Source: Thiocystis minor (lineage in GTDB: Bacteria > Pseudomonadota > Gammaproteobacteria > Chromatiales > Chromatiaceae). From it: a stretch of 64,000 nt of DNA. Location: assembly GCF_016653465.1 (NCBI RefSeq), contig NZ_NHSQ01000113.1, forward strand, positions 1 through 64,000, in the 5' to 3' direction. Positions 37,890 to 46,547 of this stretch are shown here, in pieces. Each line of letters starts with the position of its first letter. Position 1 is the first letter of the stretch. The notes under the pieces are model-generated. The model was not told the DNA's origin and searched no databases. It was given only the letters and a program-made list of their open reading frames with translations. A program made the position numbers and the translations under genes.

Positions 37890-38206
37890 GAAACGAGCGA
37901 GCGCCGGCACGGCGCACGGGAGACGCCAATGGTCGCACTTGGCTCGCCGCTTTTCCAGAACGGCCGGTCGATGGCAACCGCGGAGACGCTGGGCGGATTC
38001 GCGGATCTCGACTTTCGCGCGCCCCCGTCATAGCATCTCGCCGCGACCTCCCCACCCGACCTCCGCTCGCGCGTCGCTCGTGGCCCATGGAGGGTCGAGT
38101 ACGGATCGCGCGACGGGCGCGCGATCCCTGCTGATCCAGGTTCCTCGGTCCGCGCGCCCGCCGACGCAAGGTCGGCCAGCGCGCCCGAGGAGGAACGCCC
38201 GTTCAA
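37890..38206. other. shared control region of ABC exporter and cphA genes
   Basis: About 317 bases between divergent starts, all GC-rich. A strong GAGGAGGAA lies at 38187-38195 before the first CphA-like frame. No clear promoter hexamers, no gene. Confidence 0.4.
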
Positions 38207-40519
38207 TTGCGTGTCGGGTCAGATCGAGTGCATATCCGCAGAGTTCGTGAATTGCGCGGCCTTAACCTCTGGGCCGATTTTCCCGTGGCCGAAGTCTGGC
38301 TGGATCTCTCCGATCATCCGCCCGGCGACATCCTGTGGTCGTCCGCCTATCTGCGTCCGCGCCTGGGCCGAATGCTACCGGGTCTGAAGCGACCGCGTCG
38401 ACCGCCCATCAAACACGACCAGAAGCGCCATGAACGCTGGCTGACGCAGGTGCTTCTGGAGATCATCCTTGAGCTGGCCGCCCGCATCGGCAAGCGCCCC
38501 GATTTTACGCGGGTACGCCGCACCTCCGAACCGGGCGTCTATCGCCTGGTGTTCCAGTCGATCGAGGGGCTGCCGGCGGCGGACTGCGCCGAAACCGCGC
38601 TCGAAATCGTCAAGGCCGCCTTGGCCGGTATCCAGTGCGACACCGAGCGCCTGCTGGAGGCACTGCGCGCGAAGGCACGGGACATCGCGCTCTCGCCCAC
38701 CTGCGCCGCGCTCCTGACGGCGGCCCAGGCACGCGGCATCCCGGTGCGGCGACTGCCCGGCGAGGTGCTGCAATTCGGTCACGGCGCCCGGCAGCGACGC
38801 TGGTTCCGCACGGCCCTGGCCGAGACCGAGCCAGCGACCCTGGAGGCGGCCCGGAATCGGGAATTGCTCGACACCTTGCTGGCGGCCACTGGCCTGACCT
38901 GTACCGAGGCACCGGTCACGGATGCCCACTATCGGATATTGGTGGCCGGACAGCGCGTGCTGGCCGCGCTCTGGTGGCAACCGGATTCCAGCGGCAACGC
39001 ACTTGGTTCCACGGCCACGGACGTGAGCGGCCTGCTCCACGAGGAGGTGCGCGCCCGCTGCCTGGACGCGGTGCGCGCCCTGGGGCTGGAAACGGCGGAG
39101 GTGCGTCTGGCGATGGCGGATATCACGCGGTCCCTGGAGTCGCAGGGCGGTCGGGTGAGCGAGGTTATCCCCTACCCGCCGCTCGATCTCTATCTCGACG
39201 CAGTCACCTCGTGCTCTATTGCCGACGCCTGTCTCGACACCCTGTTCCGACCCGGCGAGACCGGCCGCGTCCCGATCGTGGCCGTGTCCGGGACCAACGG
39301 CAAAACCACCGTGACCCGCCTGATCGCCCACGGACTCGGCATCTCCGGACGCTTCGTCGGCATGACCTGCACCGACGGGATCTATCTGGGCGAGCGGCGC
39401 ATCGACACCGATGACTGCGCCGGACCCCAAAGCGCCCGGCTGGTGCTGCTCAACCCCCAGGTGGAGGCGGCGGTGCTGGAGACCGCCCGGGGCGGCATCC
39501 TGCGCGAGGGGTTGGGCTTCGACGCCTGCGACGTGGCGGTGGTCACCAACATCGGCGAGGGGGATCATCTGGGACTGGGCTGGATCGACACCGTCGCGGA
39601 GCTGGCCGAAGTCAAACAGACCCTGGTGCGCGGAGTCGGTCCAGAGGGGACCGCCGTGCTGAATGCCGACGACCCCCTGGTCGCCCGGATGGCCAGGCAT
39701 TGCCGGGGCGACGTGCTGTTCTTCGCCCGAGAGGCCAGTCATCCACTGATTTTGCGCCACCGGCGGAATGGTCGGCGCGTGGCCTTCACGCGGGGGTTGG
39801 ACCTGATCCTGGCCGAGGGCAGGAACGAATGGACCCTGCTCCCATTAAGCCGTATCCCTCTGACCCACGACGGGCGGATTGGCTTTCAGGTCGAAAATGT
39901 CCTGGCGGGTGCGGCCGCCCTCTGGTCCCTGGGCGTCCCTTTGGAGACCCTGACCGTCGCCCTGGAGACCTTCGGGGCCGATCTGGACAAGAGTCCGGGG
40001 CGCTTCAATGTGCTGACCATCGCTGGCGCGACCGTGGTCTTCGACTATGGCCACAACCCCTCCGCGCTCATCGCTTTGATTGAGGCCCTCGGGGTCTTCC
40101 CGCATCGGCGTCGGCTGGCCGTCTATTCCGCCGCCGGGGATCGACGCGACGTGGACCTGATTCGTCAGGGCGAGATCCTGGGCCACGCCTTCGACCAGGT
40201 CATCCTTTATGAAGATCACTACACCCGTGGACGTCAGCCGGGCGAGATTATGTCGATCTTCAATCAGGGATTGGCCCTGGGCCAGCGGGTACGCGAGATC
40301 CAGACCATCCACGGCTGGCAGAATGCGGTGGAATCGGCGCTGTGGCAGGCACAGCCGGGGGATCTGCTGCTGATCCAGGCCGACGTGATCGACGAGACCG
40401 TCGACTTTGTCCGCGCCCACCTCGCGGGGGATGCGGCGCTCCGGGAACTGCCTTTGCTCCGGTCGACTTTGGCCAATGCTTCGGCGCGGGAGCCGTCCGC
40501 GTTCATCGGGCAAGCATGA
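38207..40519 (+). CDS. cyanophycin synthetase-like protein with intact Mur ligase but gutted ATP-grasp
   Basis: About 770 residues. The N-terminal CphA domain (RELRGLNLWADFPVAEVWLDL) is followed by a much shortened ATP-grasp region (about 225-340): the segment that should hold the KP...G.GV lysine loop and the E.YIPG motif is reduced to TDAHYRILVAGQRVLAALWW. The Mur-ligase part is complete, with P-loop GTNGKTTVT near residue 361, ETARGGILREGLGF and the C-terminal VFDYGHNPSA. So the arginine-adding activity looks intact and the aspartate-adding one lost. TTG 38207 opens the frame; GTG 38228 is also possible and aligns better with the second CphA. The family's CphA/CphA-prime pairs occur in proteobacteria. 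Confidence 0.85.
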   Translation: MRVGSDRVHIRRVRELRGLNLWADFPVAEVWLDLSDHPPGDILWSSAYLRPRLGRMLPGLKRPRRPPIKHDQKRHERWLTQVLLEIILELAARIGKRPDFTRVRRTSEPGVYRLVFQSIEGLPAADCAETALEIVKAALAGIQCDTERLLEALRAKARDIALSPTCAALLTAAQARGIPVRRLPGEVLQFGHGARQRRWFRTALAETEPATLEAARNRELLDTLLAATGLTCTEAPVTDAHYRILVAGQRVLAALWWQPDSSGNALGSTATDVSGLLHEEVRARCLDAVRALGLETAEVRLAMADITRSLESQGGRVSEVIPYPPLDLYLDAVTSCSIADACLDTLFRPGETGRVPIVAVSGTNGKTTVTRLIAHGLGISGRFVGMTCTDGIYLGERRIDTDDCAGPQSARLVLLNPQVEAAVLETARGGILREGLGFDACDVAVVTNIGEGDHLGLGWIDTVAELAEVKQTLVRGVGPEGTAVLNADDPLVARMARHCRGDVLFFAREASHPLILRHRRNGRRVAFTRGLDLILAEGRNEWTLLPLSRIPLTHDGRIGFQVENVLAGAAALWSLGVPLETLTVALETFGADLDKSPGRFNVLTIAGATVVFDYGHNPSALIALIEALGVFPHRRRLAVYSAAGDRRDVDLIRQGEILGHAFDQVILYEDHYTRGRQPGEIMSIFNQGLALGQRVREIQTIHGWQNAVESALWQAQPGDLLLIQADVIDETVDFVRAHLAGDAALRELPLLRSTLANASAREPSAFIGQA

Positions 40520-40667
40520 GGCGGATCCGCGCCGACCGCTCGCGATGCGCTCCAAGGTTGCGCGGCCAGCCAAGAGGCGGTTTCGTCGGGAAATGGACAG
40601 GATGAACAGGATTTTACCGGAACACGCCCAACCAACCGCGCCGACTGCCGGTGCATCAGGAACTCCC

Positions 40668-42848
40668 ATGCTGACCATCCAACATCAATGGGTTCTGCGG
40701 GGCCCCAACCTCTGGGCGCATTTCCCGGTCATCGAACTGCGACTGGACCTGGGCGCAATCAAAGACACCTCGTCCGAGGAGATTCCGGGATTCAATGACC
40801 GGCTCAAATCCTGGTTGCCGTCGCTGATCGAGCACCGTTGTAGCGTCGGCGAACGGGGAGGCTTCTTTCAGCGGCTGGACCGGGGCACCTACATGGCGCA
40901 TATCCTGGAGCATGTCTCGCTGGAACTGCAAACCCTGGCCGGTACCCCGGTGGGCTATGGTCGCGCCCGCGAAACCGACGATGAGGGCGTCTACAGGGTC
41001 GCCATCGAATACGCGGAAGAAGCACTGGGCCTGGCCGCGATCGCAGTGGCCCGCGAGTTGATCCTCGCCGCCATCCACGACGCCCCATTCGAGGTGACGG
41101 CTGAGCTGGAGCGTCTGCGCGACCTCTGCCATGAGGTTCGACTCGGTCCCAGCACCGCCGCCATCGCCAAGGCCGCCCGCGCTCGCGGCATTCCCGTCCG
41201 CCGCCTGGGCTCCGAGAATCTGCTGCAACTGGGCTGGGGGTGCCGTCAGCGCCGCGCCTGGACCGCCGAGACCGACCGCACCAGCGCCATCGCCGAATCC
41301 ATCGCCCAGGACAAGGAATTGACCCGGATGCTGCTGCGCGCGGTCGGGGTGCCGGTCCCCGAGGGCCAGCCAGTCGCGACTGCGGAGGACGCCTGGCGGT
41401 TTGCCCAGGCGCTCGGCGCACCGGTCGTCGTGAAGCCGCGCTATGGCAACCACGGCCGTGGCGTCACCGCCAACCTGACTGGCCGCGAGCCGATCGAGGC
41501 GGCCTTTGCCGCTGCCCAGGAGGAAGGCTCGTCCATCCTTTGCGAGCGCTATATCCCAGGGGCGGATCATCGACTCCTGGTCGTGGGCGGGCGTCTGGTC
41601 GCCGCCGCTCTGCGCGAGCCGGCTCAGATCGTGGGCGACGGGCGTTCCTCGATTCAGGAGTTGGTCGATGCAACCAATCGCGATCCACGCCGGAGCGCCG
41701 GGCATGCCACGATGCTGAGTTTGATCGAGCTGGACGCGATCGCGCACGCGATGCTCGCCGAGCAGGGTCTGACCCCGGAGTCGGTCCCCGCCGCCGGGCA
41801 GCGGGTGCTGCTGCGTCGCAACGCCAATCTCAGCACCGGCGGAACCGCCGCGGACGTGACCGACCGGGTCCACCCGGCGGTTGCCGCCCAGGCGCTGGAA
41901 GCGGCGCGGATGGTGGGCCTGGATCTGGCGGGGATCGACATCCTGGCCGCCGACATCGCGCGTCCCCTGGAGGAACAGGGTGGCGCCGTCGTCGAAGTCA
42001 ATGCCGGTCCGGGACTGCGCATGCACCTGGAACCGTCCGCCGGGCAACCGCGCCCGGTGGGCGAGGCCGTCGTGGACCTGTTGTTTCCCGAGGATACCGA
42101 CAGCCGCATTCCGCTGATCGCGGTCACTGGGGCCAGCGGCGCCGACTCGACCGCCCGGCTCATCGCGCATCTGATCCAAGTTCAGGGCGACTTGGTGGGC
42201 CTGGCCACCCAGGATGGCATCCAGATCGGCGAGCGCCGCATCGATCCGCGCGACGGCTCCGGCCCCGAGGCGGCACGCACCCTGCTGATGCACCCGCGAC
42301 TGGACGCGGCGGTCCTGGCGTTGGCGGCTGGCTCCATCCGGCGCGAGGGGCTGGGTTTCGACCGCTGCCGCGTCGGTGTCGTCACTCAGATCGGCGAGAC
42401 GCTCCCCGTGGGACAACCCGGAATCGAAACGCTGGATGATCTGGTGCGCGTCAAACGCTGCGTCGTGGAGGCCGTCGCCCCGGACGGCTACTACGTCCTC
42501 AATGCGGACGATCCCCGCGTGGTCGGGATGGCGGAATCCTGTCGGGGCGCGCCGATCTGGTTTGCCAGCGGCCCGGAGATCCCGTCGGCGACTCCGGAGA
42601 TTGGTCGAGATGACCGAGCCGTGTTGGAGCGGGACGGCTTGATCGTCCTCGCGACGGGCGAGGCGATGGAGCCCCTGTTGCCGCTAGGACAGGTTGCCTG
42701 GATCGAGCAAGGGCGGGAGCAACCCCGGATCCAGCCAATCCTGGCCGCGGTTGCCGCGGCCTGGGGCCTGGGGTTGTCTCCGGACGAGATGCGCGCGGGG
42801 CTGATGACGATCCCACCGTCATTTGGCCAAGCGACAGGGCCGGGGTGA
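40668..42848 (+). CDS. cyanophycin synthetase-like protein with intact ATP-grasp but degenerate Mur domain
   Basis: A 726-residue protein from ATG 40668 (AGGA in front; ATG 40602 is an alternative). N-terminal CphA domain, then a full ATP-grasp: APVVVKPRYGNHGRGV (about 250-266), ILCERYIPGADHRLLVVGG, DLAGIDILAADI and VEVNAGPGLRMH. In the Mur-ligase domain the P-loop GTNGKTT has become GASGADST, and the protein stops about 150 residues early, lacking the C-terminal Mur subdomain. It should add aspartate to the backbone but not arginine. It starts about 150 bases after the other CphA-like gene, so the pair probably forms one working synthetase. Confidence 0.85.
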   Translation: MLTIQHQWVLRGPNLWAHFPVIELRLDLGAIKDTSSEEIPGFNDRLKSWLPSLIEHRCSVGERGGFFQRLDRGTYMAHILEHVSLELQTLAGTPVGYGRARETDDEGVYRVAIEYAEEALGLAAIAVARELILAAIHDAPFEVTAELERLRDLCHEVRLGPSTAAIAKAARARGIPVRRLGSENLLQLGWGCRQRRAWTAETDRTSAIAESIAQDKELTRMLLRAVGVPVPEGQPVATAEDAWRFAQALGAPVVVKPRYGNHGRGVTANLTGREPIEAAFAAAQEEGSSILCERYIPGADHRLLVVGGRLVAAALREPAQIVGDGRSSIQELVDATNRDPRRSAGHATMLSLIELDAIAHAMLAEQGLTPESVPAAGQRVLLRRNANLSTGGTAADVTDRVHPAVAAQALEAARMVGLDLAGIDILAADIARPLEEQGGAVVEVNAGPGLRMHLEPSAGQPRPVGEAVVDLLFPEDTDSRIPLIAVTGASGADSTARLIAHLIQVQGDLVGLATQDGIQIGERRIDPRDGSGPEAARTLLMHPRLDAAVLALAAGSIRREGLGFDRCRVGVVTQIGETLPVGQPGIETLDDLVRVKRCVVEAVAPDGYYVLNADDPRVVGMAESCRGAPIWFASGPEIPSATPEIGRDDRAVLERDGLIVLATGEAMEPLLPLGQVAWIEQGREQPRIQPILAAVAAAWGLGLSPDEMRAGLMTIPPSFGQATGPG

Positions 42849-42885
42849 CAAAACCGCCAGTCGGCGGTTGTCGAGACTCAAGACT

Positions 42886-44993
42886 CTATTTCAAAATCTG
42901 GAACAGATTGTTGAAATCGTCCGTCCAGGCGTTCAGTCCGGGAATCGGAGTCACCGGGGTGGATGCCTGGAGGATGCCGGCCCGATCCAGCACCCCGGGA
43001 TCGCGGGCGACCAGCATCCAGTCCGTGCGACGCTGGCTGGGGCCGTTCGGATCGTCGCGGATCAAGGCCGTCGCGAGACCCTTGACGCGGGCGATCTCCT
43101 GGACCACCGGCGGCATCCACAGGAAGCGGTTCGTGAGATGGAAGGCAATGATGCCATCCGCCTTGAGGTGGCGCAGATAGAGATCCATCGCCTCCGACGT
43201 GATCAGGTGGACCGGGACCGAGTCGCCGGAGAAGGCGTCGACCGCTAGCACGTCGAACCCCTGGGGCGATTCCTGCTCAAGCGAGAGTCGGGCATCGCCG
43301 AGCGCGGTCTCGATGCGCGCCTGGCTCTCGTCCATGAAGCTAAACTCGGCGCGCGCGAGTTCAAGCACCTGGGGGTTGATCTCATAGAAACGGTAGACAT
43401 CCCCCGGTCGCCCGTACACCGCGAGGGTGCCGGTCCCGAGCCCGATCAATCCCACCTTTGCGCCCGAGGTGGCGGCGATGGCCCGTCCAATGCCCGAGGT
43501 GGGGCCATAATAGGTCGTCGGTAGCCGTCGGCGGTCGGGGGCGAGGAACTGCTCGCCATGTTTGATGGAGCCGTGATAGAGCTGGCGAACGTCATCGCGC
43601 GGATCCTGACGATGCGCGTCGACACTCTGCAGGGTGCCGTAGAAGTTGCGCGCGATGCGGCGGGTGCCGACAAGATCGTCCGTGACTTGCACGTAGAGAA
43701 AATAGCCGCACAGAGCCGCCAGCACGCCGGCCGCGCCCCGCGCCATCAGGCCCGTCGGCGTCCTGGCCTTGCCCGTGGCCGCGCCGTCGCCGGCTTGGGT
43801 TGGACGCAGCACGAACATGAGCAGCAGCGCGGCGAGGACGAGTCCGATGCCCAGCTCATAGTAGCCGGGGAGGACGCGCGGGGCGATCAGGGCAACGGCG
43901 ATCCCTCCAAGCGCTCCGCCCAGCGCAAGCATGAGATAGAAGCGAGTGAGAGACCGGGGGGCTGTGCGAAGCCGCGCCAACTCGCCATGCAGGACCATGC
44001 AGAAGAAAAACAGACCTATGGCATAGAGCGGGATGGCGACCTTGATGTTGACCCCGATCGCGCTGTCCTGAAGCCCATCGGCGCACAGCAGGAGCAGAAG
44101 CGCCGCCACGGGCAGAAAAAAGGCGCGCCGGTACCAGCGGTCGCTCTCGAAACAGAGCACGAAGGTCAACAGATAGAGCGACAGCGGCAGTAGCCACAGG
44201 AAGGGAATCGCCGCCACGTTTTGGGTGATGTGGTTGGTAATGGCCAGGAGCAGCCAGGAACCCATGGCCGAGAGACCGAGCCACAGCAGATAATCCCGGG
44301 GACGGGGATCCCAATCGCTCTCTGGCGCATGGCTGTGGGCATGGGTCGCCGGGGGCAGGCTGTGGGTGTGGCGCAGGAAGTACCAGGCCGAGCCTGTGCA
44401 GGACAACGCGAACAGAACATAGACGCCGGACCAGGCGTAGGCTTGGGTAGCCAGTCGCGCGTGCGGCTCGATGAGGAAGGGATAGCTCATCAGGGCGAGC
44501 AGTGACGCGAGGTTCGACAGCGAGAAATAGCGATAGACATGGGTTCCGATCTGGCTGCGCGCGATCCATGATTGCAGAAGCGGTCCGGTGGTCGAGAGCA
44601 GAAAATAGGGCGGCCCGATGGTGGCGACCAGGAGTCCCAGGATCCACAGCGTCGGATCCGCCTCGCCGGTTGGCTTCCAGTGAGGGCTGGCCAAAATCGG
44701 CAGCAGGGTCAGACTGAGCGCAAGCAGGAGGACATGCACCTGCACCTGGCGGCGCGCGCTCAGGTGACGACCCAGTCCGCGTAGGCGTAGCCACCCAGGA
44801 GCGTGACCTGGAAGAACACCATGCAGACCGACCAAACCGCCGCCGATCCCCCGAACCAAGGCAGGATTTGCTTGGCGATCAGCGGCTGGACCAGAAACAG
44901 CAGAAAGGAGCTGGAGAAGATGGTCCCCGCGAAGAGGAGCTTTGAGCCTAGGCTATGCATGGGGGATGACTGGTTCCTCGTGAATTTGAGCAT
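42886..44993 (-). pseudogene. frameshifted fused membrane/spermidine-synthase-like protein
   Basis: The N-terminal frame (44993-44760) encodes FAGTIFSSSFLLFLVQPLIAKQI and GSAAVWSVCMVFFQ and stops after YADWVVT. The continuing frame (to 42886) resumes with RHLSARRQVQVH, many membrane helices, and a C-terminal spermidine-synthase-like Rossmann domain (LIGLGTGTLAVYG, YEINPQVLELA, GDARLSLE, VDAFSGDSVPVHLIT). Restoring one G in the G-run at 44771-44773 (read on the minus strand) would join the two. It is either a recent frameshift mutation or a sequencing error. The intact family comprises large integral membrane proteins of unknown substrate. Confidence 0.8.
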
Positions 44994-45365
44994 GGAGCAT
45001 CGGGTGTCAACAGGGGCGTTTCTCCGCTGTCGTTCGCTTTCGGCTCGGCCGTCTCCATGCTACGCGATTATCGAATCTCAAACCGCTTCAGATGAGGAAC
45101 GACGCATTGGCCAATGAGCACATTCCGGGCTGGGATCTGACTGGCGAGATCCAGCGATTGCAGTCCCTGATTCCCTGACACCATGTCCGCATCGTTTCTC
45201 GGATCGCTGCAGTGGGCGGGGGTTGAACACCGACGTTGTGCCCTGAGGTGGGCGATCATGGATTGGATGATTTTCGAGATTCTCGCCCTCAATTAGGCTG
45301 CACCCAGTAAAAAGCCGAGGTTCCACCCGCGGCCATCCCTTTCATTCATCCAACGACTCACCACA
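44994..45365. other. intergenic region upstream of RND genes
   Basis: About 370 bases with only short overlapping frames on both strands (for example 45068-45292 and 45092-45179). None has a recognisable product or a good ribosome site. It presumably holds the divergent promoters. Confidence 0.4.
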
Positions 45366-46547
45366 ATGCCGCGCCGTATTCTCCCGTTCATCATCCTGCT
45401 CGCCGGTCTTGGCGGCTTTTTTGCCCTCAAGGAAACCCGTCCCACTCCCAATCCCGTGGTGCCAACGGAGCGTATCTGGCGGGTCGCGGTCACTGCGGCC
45501 ACGCCAGCGGATCACCGTCCAGTGCTCTCGCTGTTCGGTCGCGTGGAGGCGCCGGATCGGGTGCGCGCCGCCGCCCCGGTGGCTGGGCGACTGCTGGAAG
45601 TGCGCGTGCGCGACGGCGAACGGGTCAAGGCCGGCGCGGTGCTGGCGCGGCTCGATCCGCGCGATCTGGAACCGCGCCGCCGGAAGGCCCAGGCCGAGGT
45701 CGAACAGGAGCGGCTGCGTCTGACCCACGACACCGAGGCGTTGGAACAGGAACGCGAGCTGCTGCGTCTGGCCGATGCCGCCGTCACGCGCGCCGATACG
45801 GTCCAATCCAAGAAACTGGGCTCCATCTCCAGCGTCGACGAGGCGCGCGAACAGCTCGCGCGGGCACGGCTCGCGGTGACATTGCGCGAGCAGTCGATCG
45901 CCGAACACCCGTCCCGGCTCGCGTCGCTGAAGGCGACGCTGGCCGAGGCCGAGCGCGATGCCGCGCGCGGCGAGATCCTGGCGCCCTTCGCCGCGCGCAT
46001 CGGCGTGGTCGAGGCGGCGGCGGGCGATCAGCTCCAGGCCAATCAGACCATTCTCACGATCGTCCCGCTCGATGGACTCTATCTGCGCGCCAAGATCCCG
46101 GGCGTCTATGGCGAGGAACTGCGCCAGGCGCTGAACGCCGGCGAACGCCTGACCGCCCACGGCCAGCATGCCGGTAAAGACCTGACGGCGGTGCTGGAAC
46201 GGCTCGCCGGCGAGGCCGACGCACGCGGGGTCGACGCCCTGCTGCGGCTCGACGCCGGCGCCGACCTCCCGCTCGGCGCCTTCGTCAATCTGCGTCTGGA
46301 ACGCCCGCCGGCGCCCGATACCGTCGCCCTGCCCTTCTCGGCGCTGCATGGCGGCGACCGCATCTTCGCGGTGGACGACGGCCGGCTGCGCGGGATCGCG
46401 GTCGAGCGGATCGGCGAAGTCGGCGGCGACACGACCGAGGCGGGACAGGTGCTGGTCCGCGCGCCCGAGCTGACGCCGGGGACGCCGGTGATGGTCACGC
46501 ATCTCCCCAATGCGCTCGACAGCCTCAAGGTGGAGACCATCCAGTGA
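45366..46547 (+). CDS. RND efflux periplasmic adaptor (HlyD/MFP family)
   Basis: A 393-residue protein with an N-terminal membrane anchor (ILPFIILLAGLGGFFAL), a lipoyl/barrel-sandwich half (VAGRLLEVRVRDGERVKAGAVLARL), a long Arg/Glu-rich coiled-coil hairpin (about 105-195), the second lipoyl half (ILAPFAARIGVVEAAAGDQL) and beta-barrel domains. It bridges the pump encoded next to an outer-membrane channel that is not encoded here. Four-base overlap (GTGA) with the pump gene. Confidence 0.92.
   Translation: MPRRILPFIILLAGLGGFFALKETRPTPNPVVPTERIWRVAVTAATPADHRPVLSLFGRVEAPDRVRAAAPVAGRLLEVRVRDGERVKAGAVLARLDPRDLEPRRRKAQAEVEQERLRLTHDTEALEQERELLRLADAAVTRADTVQSKKLGSISSVDEAREQLARARLAVTLREQSIAEHPSRLASLKATLAEAERDAARGEILAPFAARIGVVEAAAGDQLQANQTILTIVPLDGLYLRAKIPGVYGEELRQALNAGERLTAHGQHAGKDLTAVLERLAGEADARGVDALLRLDAGADLPLGAFVNLRLERPPAPDTVALPFSALHGGDRIFAVDDGRLRGIAVERIGEVGGDTTEAGQVLVRAPELTPGTPVMVTHLPNALDSLKVETIQ

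Noticed and set aside
40656-42416. 586-residue minus-strand frame opposite the second CphA-like gene
   Set aside because: Antisense shadow; the plus-strand product is strongly conserved across the same bases.
45092-45179. 28-codon frame upstream of the RND genes
   Set aside because: No ribosome site, no homologue recognised and overlapping frames on the other strand of equal merit.
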